Shown: positions 1-8,516 of the stretch, one piece after another
Position numbering within the stretch: the first letter of the stretch is position 1
Layout: each line of letters starts with the position of its first letter
Source of the DNA: Bradyrhizobium sp. CB2312
GTDB lineage: Bacteria; Pseudomonadota; Alphaproteobacteria; Rhizobiales; Xanthobacteraceae
Direction of reading: 5' to 3'
Assembly: GCF_029714425.1 (NCBI RefSeq)
Contig: NZ_CP121668.1
Coordinates: forward strand, 5,353,501-5,417,500
Length of the DNA: 64,000 bases
Notes under the pieces: generated by a model
Databases searched by the model: none
What the model saw: the letters and a program-made list of their open reading frames with translations, nothing else
Told to the model about the DNA's origin: nothing
Program-made: the position numbers and the translations under genes

Positions 1-480
1 GGCAACGATGGCATGATCGTGGTCGCGGACGACGATGTCGCGGATGCGGACGGCGATGCGGACCCGGCCGGCCCGCTCGATCTGGGTGCCGCCGACCTCG
101 ACCGTATTGCCGTGACCGATATTGTCCTCGATCGCCGCAGCCAGCCAGGGCGTTGCGATGTCGAGATTGATCGGACCGGCGCCAAGCCGCCACCACAGCG
201 CGCCGAAACAGCCGACGAAGACGACGAAGAGGGTGCCTACGACGACGGCGATCCGGCGAAGCCAGCGTCCACTCGGCAGCGCCCGTCGAACCGACGAGAA
301 GCTGTCACCGAACCGAAAGCGCGAACTGGAGCGCGACAGCAGGCGGCGCGCGCGATGGCCCGCCTCCTCCTCCTCCTGATCCTGATCCCAATCGGCCTCG
401 TCCCATTCCGGCGGCTCTTGATAGCCGCCGCGCCGATCGAAGTCCCGATTGTGATCCTGGGGCGACGTATTCCTTGCCAT
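1..480 (-). CDS. AsmA/DUF3971-like envelope protein, N-terminal part (runs off left edge)
   Basis: A minus-strand reading frame starts at an ATG at 480 and stays open to base 1, giving 160 residues with no stop, so the gene continues outside the window. The first 70 residues are polar, with acidic clusters (EEEE near residue 37) followed by Arg/Ser-rich stretches, as expected for a cytoplasmic tail. A single hydrophobic segment lies near residues 76-98. After it comes a start resembling AsmA/YhdP-type proteins (GAGPINLDIATPWLAAAIED), including a short 'GNTVEVGGTQIE' stretch. Members of that group are large inner-membrane-anchored proteins linked to phospholipid transport. Only the first part is visible, so the family is inferred. 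It is divergent from the peroxiredoxin gene at 772, leaving 291 bp for both promoters. Confidence 0.72.
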   Translation of the reverse strand, partial: MARNTSPQDHNRDFDRRGGYQEPPEWDEADWDQDQEEEEAGHRARRLLSRSSSRFRFGDSFSSVRRALPSGRWLRRIAVVVGTLFVVFVGCFGALWWRLGAGPINLDIATPWLAAAIEDNIGHGNTVEVGGTQIERAGRVRIAVRIRDIVVRDHDHAIVA

Positions 481-771
481 TGCCTCTCGATACAGGCGCC
501 CATCATAGGATTGAGCGCCGCCCGGACCGCAGCCGTCGACGGGGATCGAAGCACCCCGACCCGGCGTTGCCGCCATACCTCGAATATTCCTGCTGTTCGT
601 CATTTCGCCCCGGGAGCGCGTTCAACGAGCAGTGGGGTGGTGCGTGGAAATCCTTGTAACCATATTCCGGCGCCGTCAGACTTGCCCAGCCAAGGGCACG
701 AATCCGGCGTGCCGGACGAGAGCTGCAATACCGCTTTGGTTGACCCGCCGAAAGCGTCGAAAGGAAGGCGT

Positions 772-1452
772 ATGTCCAAGAAATCCCGAAAGAAATCGTC
801 CAAAACGCCCTCCGGCAGTCCGACGGCCAAAAAGAAGACCCTGAAAACGCGGGCATCTAGTCAAACAAAGCTCGCCAAAACCCGGCGGGCACCGGCCAGC
901 AAATCAACCGCGAGCATAGCAAAGACAGCATCGCATGGGGCCGCATCGAAACAGTTAAATTCCTCCAGATCGGCCGCGGCGGCGAAGGTGGCCCTGGCAG
1001 AGGGCGCGAAAGCCCCCGCCTTCCGCCTGCCCCGCGACGGCGGCGATGTGGTCACGCTGTCCGACTATGCCGGCAGCAAGCTCGTCCTGTTCTTCTACCC
1101 CCGCGCCGACACGCCCGGCTGCACCAGGGAGGCGATCGACTTCACCCGGCTTGCCGACGACTTCGCCAAGGCGGGCACGGCCGTGCTCGGCATCTCCGCC
1201 GATCCGTTAAAGGCCCAGGAGAAGTTCCGCGACAAGCACAAGCTCGGCGTTCCTCTCATCTCGGATGAGAGGCACGAGATGCTCGAGGCCTATGGCGCCT
1301 GGGGCGAAAAATCCATGTATGGCAAGAGCTTCCTCGGAATTCTTCGGACCACGATTTTGGTCGGGAGCGACGGCAAGATCGTCAGGATCTGGCGCAATGT
1401 CCGGGTCGACGGCCATGCCGATCAGGTGCTCGAAGCGGCAAGAAGTCTTTAA
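772..1452 (+). CDS. bcp: Bcp-type peroxiredoxin with a long Lys/Ser-rich N-terminal tail
   Basis: 226 residues. The ATG at 772 follows an AAGGAAGG ribosome-binding site; the frame is open further upstream but that part overlaps the divergent gene and has no start signal. Residues about 75-226 form an AhpC/TSA domain with the peroxidatic cysteine in PRADTPGCT (Cys117). In standard Bcp the resolving Cys lies five residues later; here that position is Ile and I see no other Cys, so this is a 1-Cys form that would need an external thiol. Residues 1-75 are a Lys/Ser/Ala/Thr-rich tail similar in composition to histone-H1-like tails, making the protein about 70 residues longer than usual Bcp. Expected role: reduction of H2O2 and organic peroxides. 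Function of the tail is unknown. Confidence 0.88.
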   Translation: MSKKSRKKSSKTPSGSPTAKKKTLKTRASSQTKLAKTRRAPASKSTASIAKTASHGAASKQLNSSRSAAAAKVALAEGAKAPAFRLPRDGGDVVTLSDYAGSKLVLFFYPRADTPGCTREAIDFTRLADDFAKAGTAVLGISADPLKAQEKFRDKHKLGVPLISDERHEMLEAYGAWGEKSMYGKSFLGILRTTILVGSDGKIVRIWRNVRVDGHADQVLEAARSL

Positions 1453-1563
1453 CCAGCCCGTTAAGTTCTAACGGTTCCGTTTCCGGAAAATTAACCATGA
1501 CCGGCCCAGATTGCTGCGGCAATTGAGCCGCAAGGAACCCATCCGACCGGCGCGGGAGTGCCG

Positions 1564-2928
1564 ATGTCGAAAAGTTCTGCCCAATACTCGCAGTACCCCC
1601 AGCATCATCCTCACGACCACGGACGGGCCTTCCAGCGCCGTCCCGCCGCCGCAGTGGCGGCGGCGATTCCGCTTCCCGCGACCGACGACGCCTACACCAT
1701 CGTGCATCACGGCAAGCAGGTCCGGCTCGGGCCCGTGGTGTTCTGGATTGTCGTCGGTACCGTTGTGCTGCTCGGCCTGTGGTCGGCGGCAACCGCCACC
1801 TATTTTGCGTTTCGCGACGACGTCCTGACCCGTCTGATCGCCCGCCAGGCCGAGATGCAATACGCCTATGAGGACCGCATCGCCGAGCTGCGCGCCAAGG
1901 TCGACCGCACCACCAGTCGGCAATTGCTCGACCAGGAACAGTTCGACCAAAAGCTCGACCAGATCATGAAGCGCCAGACGGCGCTGGAGTCCCGTGCAAC
2001 GGCGCTCGGCGCCATGCCCGACGTGACCGGATCGATCCCGCGCTCGGCGCCGCAGCGCGGCGATGCCGGTCAGAGCTCGACGCAGGGCACATCCAAACCC
2101 TCGCCGATCAGCGACACCGTGATCTTCGTGGCGCCGCCTGATCGCGAGGCGCGGCTCGAGTCGCGCGCGCCGACCGTGGCGACCGCGCCGACCAGCCAGT
2201 TCGCCAAGAACCAGGGCTTTGACAACGTCCTGGTCCGGCTCACGAGCTCTCTCGACCAGGTCGAGCGTCGCCAGATGGCGGCGCTCAGCGCGGTCGAGGA
2301 CGGCATGGATTCGCGGATGCGCCGGATGCGCGGCGTGGTCAGCGATCTCGGTTTGAACCTCGCCAATCTCGAAGCCGCCGTGCCGCGCTCCGCGATGGGC
2401 GGGCCCTTCGTACCCGTCAAACTGACCGGCAATGCCGGGCCGTTCGAGAAGCAGCTCTCTCGCATCAACACCACCCGCGCCGAGATGGACCGGCTCAATC
2501 GCACGCTGGCGCTGGTGCCCTATCGCAAGCCCGTCATCGGCGAGGTCGAATTCACCTCCGGCTTCGGCGTGCGCAGCGATCCCTTCCTCGGCCGACCCGC
2601 GATGCATACCGGGCTCGACTTCCGCGCCGCGACGGGCGATCCCGTCCGCGCCACCGCCTATGGCAAGGTGGTCTCCGCCGGCTGGTCCGGCGGTTATGGC
2701 CGCATGATCGAGGTCGATCACGGCAATGGGCTTTCGACCCGCTACGGCCATCTCTCCGAGATCAGCGTCAAGGTCGGCGAGATCGTCAAGATCGGCCAGG
2801 TCGTCGGTCTCGTCGGCTCGACCGGCCGTTCCACCGGTCCGCATCTGCATTACGAAACCCGCATCGACGGCGAAGCGGTCGACCCGCAGAAATTCCTGCG
2901 CGCCGGCGTGCGCCTCAGCGCGGGCTAA
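1564..2928 (+). CDS. M23 family metallopeptidase (murein endopeptidase-like), membrane anchored
   Basis: 454 residues. I chose the ATG at 1564 because GGGAG lies 6 bases upstream; a GTG two codons earlier is possible. Order: His-rich cytoplasmic N-terminus, one membrane helix (about 58-83), a coiled-coil stretch (about 90-150), a Pro/Ser/Thr linker, a second helical region, then a C-terminal LytM/peptidase M23 domain (about 330-445). Zinc and catalytic signatures are present: HTGLD (His348, Asp352) and HLH (His427, His429). This is a complete active-type domain, so peptidoglycan endopeptidase activity is likely, unlike degenerate EnvC-type activators. Topology puts the catalytic part in the periplasm. 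The gene stands alone and points toward a convergent gene at 3074-4309. Confidence 0.9.
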   Translation: MSKSSAQYSQYPQHHPHDHGRAFQRRPAAAVAAAIPLPATDDAYTIVHHGKQVRLGPVVFWIVVGTVVLLGLWSAATATYFAFRDDVLTRLIARQAEMQYAYEDRIAELRAKVDRTTSRQLLDQEQFDQKLDQIMKRQTALESRATALGAMPDVTGSIPRSAPQRGDAGQSSTQGTSKPSPISDTVIFVAPPDREARLESRAPTVATAPTSQFAKNQGFDNVLVRLTSSLDQVERRQMAALSAVEDGMDSRMRRMRGVVSDLGLNLANLEAAVPRSAMGGPFVPVKLTGNAGPFEKQLSRINTTRAEMDRLNRTLALVPYRKPVIGEVEFTSGFGVRSDPFLGRPAMHTGLDFRAATGDPVRATAYGKVVSAGWSGGYGRMIEVDHGNGLSTRYGHLSEISVKVGEIVKIGQVVGLVGSTGRSTGPHLHYETRIDGEAVDPQKFLRAGVRLSAG

Positions 2929-3056
2929 AGCACGATCCGGCCCCGAAGGGCCGCCCGAGCGCAAAGTGCGCAGCGGTCTTCCCTCGCGACAAACGCGGAA
3001 CGCGTTTGCGCGGAGATCATGCCCAGCATGGTGCTGCAGGCAAAGACCGAACAACG
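2926..3056. repeat. Degenerate copy of the 'GCATGATCCGG' intergenic repeat (family A)
   Basis: The stretch between the M23 gene and the convergent binding-protein gene keeps pieces of the family A repeat seen intact at 5361-5462 and 56901-57003: TAAAGCACGATCCGG at the left, AAGTGCGCAGCGGTCTTCC in the middle and GATCATGC at the right. Extra GC-rich inserts separate the blocks. It lies between two convergent gene ends and could act as a transcript end for both. Confidence 0.5.
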
Positions 3057-3073
3057 AGATCAGCCGGCCGTGA

Positions 3074-4309
3074 CTACTGGCTGCGCTCGTGGCCGACCTC
3101 GCCGGTGATGACCTCGCCGAACAGCTCCCAGGCCTGCCCGTTGAAGCGCATCAGCTGCATCTGCTCGATCGGGAAATAATCGTCCGGCGAGGTGTTGACC
3201 ATGATGCCCGGCAGCATCAGGTCGGTGTGAAAATCCTTCAGGTTCGCGGCCTGCTTCATGACGTTCTCGCGCGTGAGATTGTCGCCGCACTGCTTCAGCA
3301 CCTGCGCCATCGCCTCGGCCTGCACATAGCCATAGACGTTGTTGGCATTGGCCTTGTCGCCATCGGCGTAATACTTGTCCATGAACGCGCGCCAGTTCAC
3401 CACGGCGGGATCCTTGTCCCAGGTCGGATCGGTCGGATCCTTCAGATAGACCGTCGAGATGATGTCCTTGGAATACTCCAGCCCGGCCGGCTTCAGCACC
3501 GATGCGACCGAGGTCGCAGTGTTGGCCAGGAAGAATTTCGGCTTCCAGCCGAGCTCGCCCACTTTCCGGATCGCCTGTGCCGAACCTTTCGGCGCGGCCC
3601 ATGAGAAGAAGATGTCGGCGCCGGAATCGTGCAGGGCCACGATCTGCGAGTCGATCGAGGGATCGCTCACCTCGTAGGATTTGTCGGCGATGATCATGCC
3701 GGCCTTGTCACCGAGCCCGTCCTTCAGGCCCTTGAACTGGTCCTTGCCGGCATCGTCGTTCTGCCAGAACACCGCGATCTTGCTCTTCGGAAAATGGTCG
3801 CGGATGTATTTTGCGTAGATCCTCCCCTCGCTCTGGTAGTTGGGCTGGAAGCCCATGGTCCAGGGGAAGTTCTTGGGATCGCCGAATTTGGTGCCGCCCG
3901 AGGCGACGAACAGCTGCGGCACCTTCTTCGCATTCATGTATTTCATGATCGCGGAATTGGAGGGCGTGCCGAGCGGCTGGAAGATCAACAGCACCTCATC
4001 GCTCTCGACCAGCTTGCGCGCCTGCTCGATCGCCTTCGGCGGCGAATAGGCGTCGTCATAGCTGATGAAGTTGACCTTGCGGCCGTTGATGCCGCCCTGC
4101 TCGTTGATCATCTTGAAGAATGCGGCTTCGGTCTTGCCGATCACCCCATAGGACGACGCCGGCCCGCTATAGGGCATGATGTTGCCGATCTTGATTTCGG
4201 TGTCGCTGGCGCCGGGATCGTATTTCTTCTGCGCCGAGGCCGGTGTCGCGGCGATCACGCCGGCAACGAGAATGGCGAGGGCAGCAAGGTTTTCGCGACG
4301 ACCCGGCAT
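3074..4309 (-). CDS. ABC transporter substrate-binding protein, branched-chain amino acid (LivK) type
   Basis: 411 residues from the ATG at 4309, which has GGAGAG 5 bases upstream; a longer frame to 4375 lacks a start signal and would spoil the signal peptide. Residues 1-26 are a typical Sec signal ending ATPASA. The remainder is a periplasmic binding protein type 1 domain (Peripla_BP_6), with 'IKIGNIMPYSGPASSYGVIG' at its N-terminus, which matches the Leu/Ile/Val-binding family. Related proteins bind amino acids, amides, urea or aromatic acids, so the ligand cannot be read from sequence. No permease or ATPase genes of the same system lie in the window, so it is an orphan component that must use a transporter encoded elsewhere. 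Confidence 0.88.
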   Translation of the reverse strand: MPGRRENLAALAILVAGVIAATPASAQKKYDPGASDTEIKIGNIMPYSGPASSYGVIGKTEAAFFKMINEQGGINGRKVNFISYDDAYSPPKAIEQARKLVESDEVLLIFQPLGTPSNSAIMKYMNAKKVPQLFVASGGTKFGDPKNFPWTMGFQPNYQSEGRIYAKYIRDHFPKSKIAVFWQNDDAGKDQFKGLKDGLGDKAGMIIADKSYEVSDPSIDSQIVALHDSGADIFFSWAAPKGSAQAIRKVGELGWKPKFFLANTATSVASVLKPAGLEYSKDIISTVYLKDPTDPTWDKDPAVVNWRAFMDKYYADGDKANANNVYGYVQAEAMAQVLKQCGDNLTRENVMKQAANLKDFHTDLMLPGIMVNTSPDDYFPIEQMQLMRFNGQAWELFGEVITGEVGHERSQ

Positions 4310-4416
4310 TGGTCTCTCCCCTGTTTTGTAGTCTTGTTTTGCTGGGAGTGTCGCAAGCAGGTCGAGGGCTGGCAAGCGATACGATTTTCCGCGGCATGAA
4401 ACGCTGGATCGGGAAC

Positions 4417-5328
4417 TTAAGCGATATGACGCAGCAGGCCGAGCGCGCGTCCGTCAATCACCAGCAACGCGCTGCCGATGATGATCGCGCCCGCGATCTC
4501 CCGCGCAGAGATCGGCTCGCCCAGCACCAGCCATCCCAGCAGGATGGCGGTGACGGGAATGAGCAGCGTCACCAGCATCACATTGGTTGCCCCCGAGCGC
4601 TGAATGATTTGAAAGAAGACAATGTAAGCGAGCGCCGTTGAAAGCGCGGCGAGACCAAGAATCGCCAGCCAGGTCGCGACGCCCGGCATTGCCAGATGCC
4701 ATGGCTGCTCCACCGCGCCGGCAACGACCGCCATCATCACCGTGGACGCCATCAGCTGAAACGTCGCCGTTCCAAGCGGCGGCGAGTCCTTGAGCAGCCG
4801 CCGCGCCGCCAGCGCCGCGAAGCCGTAACTGAGGGCACCTGCGAGGCAAAGCAGGATGCCGAGCCCCTGCCCCGGTCTCGTCTCGATGCCCCATCCGCGC
4901 AGGATGACCACTCCGACGACGCCCAGCGCCACGCCGGCCACCCGTCGCATCTGCAAGGCCTCCTCGCCGGCCGCTGCCATCACGATCACCGTGAATAGCG
5001 GCGTCGTGGCATTCAGGATCGAGGCGAGTCCGCTCGGAATGAAGGTCTGGCCAATCACGATCAGCGAGAACGGAATGACATTGTTGAGCAGCCCGATCGC
5101 GATGAACGGCTTCCAGCCGGCGGTGTCCTTGGGAAAACTGATGCCCTGCATGCGAAGGAGTGGCAGCAGAATGGCTGCCCCAAGCGCGACGCGCAAAAAC
5201 ACCAGCGTCAGCGGCGGCAACTCCCGCAGCGCCGCGCCGTTGAAGAAGAACGAGCCGCCCCAGAGGATCGAGAGCACTGCGAGCAGCGACCAGTCTCGCG
5301 CGTCGATCCGGTTGTCGTTCGGGGGCAT
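4417..5328 (-). CDS. EamA/DMT family transporter
   Basis: 303 residues with about ten hydrophobic segments arranged as two EamA repeats, the layout of drug/metabolite transporter superfamily exporters (RhaT/YdcZ-like). The first repeat begins near residue 13 with 'WSLLAVLSILWGGSFFFNGA', a typical DMT start; the second begins near residue 150. Substrate unknown; family members export amino acids, nucleobases, sugars or small drugs. It is the first of three EamA proteins in the window (others at 5503 and 46984), and they are too different to be a recent duplication. A family A repeat separates it from the EamA gene at 5503, so the two are probably transcribed separately. Confidence 0.9.
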   Translation of the reverse strand: MPPNDNRIDARDWSLLAVLSILWGGSFFFNGAALRELPPLTLVFLRVALGAAILLPLLRMQGISFPKDTAGWKPFIAIGLLNNVIPFSLIVIGQTFIPSGLASILNATTPLFTVIVMAAAGEEALQMRRVAGVALGVVGVVILRGWGIETRPGQGLGILLCLAGALSYGFAALAARRLLKDSPPLGTATFQLMASTVMMAVVAGAVEQPWHLAMPGVATWLAILGLAALSTALAYIVFFQIIQRSGATNVMLVTLLIPVTAILLGWLVLGEPISAREIAGAIIIGSALLVIDGRALGLLRHIA

Positions 5329-5360
5329 ACGTCTCGCCTCAGTGGCCGAGCCTGTCGCCT

Positions 5361-5462
5361 AGAGCATGATCCGGAAAAGTGCGCAGCGGTTTTCCGAAAA
5401 GATCATGCGCAAACAACAAACTAAAGCGCGATGACGATTCATCCTGATCTCATCGTGCTTTA
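5361..5462. repeat. Family A intergenic repeat, intact copy
   Basis: About 102 bp. The left half is an imperfect palindrome with arms GCATGATC / GATCATGC and inner arms CGGAAAA / TTTTCCG around GTGCGCAGCGG. The right half is TAAAGCGCGATGACGATTCATC ending in a near-inverted CATCGTGCTTTA. The same layout recurs at 56901-57003. It sits between two EamA genes on the minus strand and may fold at the end of the 5503-6378 transcript. Confidence 0.85.
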
Positions 5463-5502
5463 GGACGGCACAGCCAACTTTCCCACCCGATTTCCGAGAA
5501 CG

Positions 5503-6378
5503 TTATGAGGTCCGTCGCGTCCGGGCATCGCCGGCGATGTCGGCGACCACCGCGCCGATCACCAAAGCTCCGCCAATGAGCGCGTGCACGGCCGGCACTT
5601 CGCGAAACGCAGCCCAGATCCAGAACGGCATCAGCGGCGTTTCCAGAGTCGCGATCAGCGAGGCTTGCCCTGACGGCAAGAGGCGCGAGCCGAGCATGTA
5701 GAAGGTCAGGCCGAGCGCGACCTGGAGGCACCCGAACATCGCGAGGATCGCAAGGCCGTTGCTGCCGACATGGGCGATGTCGTGGGCGAACGGCAGGCTG
5801 ACGAGGCTTCCCAGGAAGTTCGAAAGCGCAGCCGCCGCCACCATCGACGTCTCGCGGTGGCGCCGGACCACCACCGTCATGGCGGAGATGGCGATCACCA
5901 TCAGGCAGCTCAGGGCCAGGCCGCCAATATCAGCGCCGGCTTGCACGCCGCCGACCGTGATGACGACGCCGGCAAAGGCGATCAGGCTCGCAATGAGCGT
6001 GCGCCACGTCGCGGCTTCGCCGAGCCACAGCCACGCCAGCGCGGCGGCGACAAAGGGCTGGGTTGCGATCAGCACCGCGACATTCATCACCTTGGTCATC
6101 TGAAGTGCGGGGATGAACGAGACCATGCCGATGGTGGACAAGGAGGCGACGAGCAAACCACCCCTCCCCGGCACCACCAATTGCCACAGAGCCGCGCGGC
6201 CCTGCATGACGACGAGAAACACGCTGATCAGGCTGCCCGCGAACACGCCGCGCCAGAACAGGATGGTCCAGGGATCGAACGGCAGCAGGCGGGTGAAGAA
6301 TGGTGCCGTGCTCCAGGCAACCGCAGCAGCGATGACGAGGGCAATGCCGAGACCGCGTTCTGATCGAGGCTGCCCCAT
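5503..6378 (-). CDS. EamA/DMT family transporter
   Basis: 291 residues, about ten membrane segments in two EamA repeats, beginning 'GLGIALVIAAAVAWSTAPFF'. The ATG at 6378 has GGAGG 7 bases upstream. The gene starts 14 bp after the oxidoreductase gene at 6393-7274 ends, so they are very likely co-transcribed with prfB upstream. The substrate is not recognisable. Pairing with a beta-hydroxyacid dehydrogenase-like enzyme may suggest export or import of a related small acid, but this is only context. Confidence 0.88.
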   Translation of the reverse strand: MGQPRSERGLGIALVIAAAVAWSTAPFFTRLLPFDPWTILFWRGVFAGSLISVFLVVMQGRAALWQLVVPGRGGLLVASLSTIGMVSFIPALQMTKVMNVAVLIATQPFVAAALAWLWLGEAATWRTLIASLIAFAGVVITVGGVQAGADIGGLALSCLMVIAISAMTVVVRRHRETSMVAAAALSNFLGSLVSLPFAHDIAHVGSNGLAILAMFGCLQVALGLTFYMLGSRLLPSGQASLIATLETPLMPFWIWAAFREVPAVHALIGGALVIGAVVADIAGDARTRRTS

Positions 6379-6392
6379 GCTGATACCTCCGG

Positions 6393-7274
6393 CTAGGACG
6401 GCTTCTTCGGACGCGACACCAGCTCGATCATCCTGCCCTCGTCGTCATCAGGCATCGCGGCCTTCGCCTGCGCGTAGGACTCGACCGCGGCGCGTGACAC
6501 GAGCGGCTTGTCGGCAAGCAGGCTTTCCGCGAGCCTCACCGCGTAGGCTGCATCCTTGTGCCGAAGCGCCGCCGTAAACGTCGCGCCGCTGAAATCGCGG
6601 GCGACCATGCGCCTGGAGTGGCGCTGCACCTGCGGGCTCGCGGCGACGCCCGCCTGGATCGAGTCCAGCACGAGGTTCATGTCGAGCCCGGCCTGCTCGG
6701 CGATCGCCAGCCCTTCTGCGAGCCCGGCGATCTGGATCGCGCCCATGAGATTGTTGATCAGCTTGTAGACCGTGCCGGAGCCGACCGCGCCGAAATGACG
6801 GATGGTCGAGCCGATCGGTTCGAGGAACGGCCGCGCGCGTTCGAGATCAGCCGCATCCGCACCGACAAGCAACGTCAGCTTCCCGACGGCCGCCGCGTCC
6901 GGCAATCCCGTCACGGGGCAATCGATGTAGATCAGCCCGCGCGCATTCAGCTCGCGGCCCATCTCGCGGGCGTGGTCATAGGAGACGGTGGAGCATTCGA
7001 TCGCGATGGTGCCGGCCTTCGCCGTCTTCGCCGCGCCTTCAGGCCCGAGCCAGACCGCGCGCGAGGCTTCGTCATCGGCAACCATGGTCACGACCGCGTC
7101 GGCATCGATCGCAGCATCCTCGGGCGAGGTCGCCCAGAGCGCGCCGCGCGCGATCAGGTCCTCCGCCTTGGCCTTGCTGCGGTTCCACAGCGTCACCGTG
7201 AAGCCGGCATCGAGATAGCGGCCGGCCATGCCATGGCCCATCCGCCCAAGCCCGATGAAGGCGACGCGGGTCAT
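6393..7274 (-). CDS. NAD(P)-dependent beta-hydroxyacid dehydrogenase (3-hydroxyisobutyrate dehydrogenase family)
   Basis: 293 residues. The N-terminal Rossmann fold shows GLGRMG at residues 8-13; the substrate-binding part includes 'CPVTGLPDAA' near residue 119 (usual family form is APVSGG) and the catalytic lysine in VYKLINN (Lys171). Length and layout match the 3-hydroxyisobutyrate / tartronate semialdehyde reductase / 6-phosphogluconate-like group. The altered substrate motif (TGLPDA for SGG) means the natural substrate may differ from the named enzymes. The start codon lies 2 bases after the prfB stop codon, so translation is probably coupled to prfB, and an EamA transporter follows 14 bp downstream. 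Confidence 0.85.
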   Translation of the reverse strand: MTRVAFIGLGRMGHGMAGRYLDAGFTVTLWNRSKAKAEDLIARGALWATSPEDAAIDADAVVTMVADDEASRAVWLGPEGAAKTAKAGTIAIECSTVSYDHAREMGRELNARGLIYIDCPVTGLPDAAAVGKLTLLVGADAADLERARPFLEPIGSTIRHFGAVGSGTVYKLINNLMGAIQIAGLAEGLAIAEQAGLDMNLVLDSIQAGVAASPQVQRHSRRMVARDFSGATFTAALRHKDAAYAVRLAESLLADKPLVSRAAVESYAQAKAAMPDDDEGRMIELVSRPKKPS

Positions 7275-7276
7275 CG

Positions 7277-8408
7277 CTAATCCACGTCCTCGATTTCGCC
7301 GCTCGTGGTGCCGAAGGCGCGCTGCGCCAGCGTCGCGGCCATGAACTCGTCGAGATCGCCGCCGAGCACGCCCGATGTGTCGGAGGTCTGCACGCCCGTG
7401 CGCAGGTCCTTCACCATCTGGTAGGGCTGGAGCACGTAGGAGCGGATCTGGTGACCCCAGCCGATGTCGGTCTTGGCGGCTTGGTCGGCGGCGGCCTTCT
7501 CCTCGCGCTTCTTCAGCTCGATTTCATAAAGGCGGGCGCGCAGCATGTCCCAGGCCTGCGCACGGTTCTTGTGCTGGGAGCGGCCGGCCTGGCAGACCAC
7601 GGCGACGCCGGTCGGAATGTGCGTCAGGCGCACCGCGGATTCGGTCTTGTTGACGTGCTGGCCGCCGGCGCCGCCCGAGCGCATGGTGTCGACGCGGACG
7701 TCGGATTCCTTGATGTCGATCTTGATGCTGTCGTCGATGACGGGAAACACCTGCACGCTCGAAAACGAGGTGTGCCGCCGCGCGTTGGAATCGAACGGCG
7801 AGATGCGCACGAGGCGGTGCACGCCGGCTTCCGTCTTCAGCCAGCCATAGGCGTTGTGGCCGGAGACCTGGATGGTCGCGGACTTGATGCCGGCCTCTTC
7901 GCCCTCGGACTCCTCCAACACCTCGACCTTGAAGCCGTGGGTGTCGGCCCAGCGCGTGTACATGCGCAGCAGCATCTGCGCCCAGTCCTGGCTCTCGGTG
8001 CCGCCGGCGCCGGCATGGACCTCGAGATAGGAATCGAAGCGGTCGGCCTCGCCCGAGAGCAGCGCCTCGAGCTCGCGCCGTGCGACTTCCTTCTTGAGGT
8101 TCTTCAGCGCCGCTTCGGCCTCGGCCACGACGCCGTCATCGCCCTCGGCCTCGCCGAGCTCGATCATGCCGATGTCGTCTTCGAGCTCCTGCTCGACCTT
8201 GCCGATGCCCGAGAGCGAATCCTCAAGCGAGGTGCGCTCCTGCATCAGCTTCTGGGCTTTCTGGGGATCGTTCCAGAGGTTGGGATCTTCTGCGAGCTTG
8301 TTCAGCTCAGCGAGGCGCGCCGTCGATTTCTCGACGTCAAAGATGCCTCCTCAGCAGCCCGACTGACTGCTTGATCTCTTCTACCAACCGTTCGATTTCG
8401 GCGCGCAT
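7277..8408 (-). CDS. prfB: Peptide chain release factor 2, with programmed +1 frameshift
   Basis: The ATG at 8408 opens a 23-codon frame that stops at an in-frame TGA (8339-8337). Reading then continues in the +1 frame from GAC at 8338 to the TAG at 7277, giving 376 residues in total, the usual RF2 length. Hallmarks: SPF tripeptide in [11 protein letters not shown] (recognises UGA and UAA) and the GGQ motif at residues 248-250 that triggers peptidyl-tRNA hydrolysis. An internal ATG at 8245 would remove the N-terminal domain and is not the start. Output is autoregulated: when RF2 is scarce, the TGA pauses and frameshifting makes more RF2. Downstream genes 6393-7274 and 5503-6378 appear to be in the same transcript. 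Confidence 0.97.
8336..8351 (-). promoter_or_regulatory. RF2 programmed +1 frameshift site
   Basis: Reading the minus strand, an internal Shine-Dalgarno-like AGGAGG is followed by CAT, CTT and TGA C. This is the standard prfB recoding signal: the SD-like element sits 3 bases before the slippery CTT codon, and the stop is TGA followed by C, a weak terminator. The reading frames on either side join exactly here (codon 23 CTT, then GAC). Confidence 0.97.
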
Positions 8409-8516
8409 GTGGCTCTCTGGTCTCGCGGAATCCCGCGTGCATTTCGAGATGGGGATGTAGCGGCGGCGGCTGCAAAGCGCAACCGCCGGAACCGCGATCG
8501 TCAGCCTTATCCGCGG

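Noticed and set aside
13..771. Plus-strand coding upstream of the peroxiredoxin start
   Set aside because: That part is antisense to the AsmA-like gene and the ATG at 772 has a strong ribosome-binding site.
1468..3054. Long minus-strand frame of 528 codons
   Set aside because: Antisense to the M23 peptidase gene, which has clear motifs and a ribosome-binding site.
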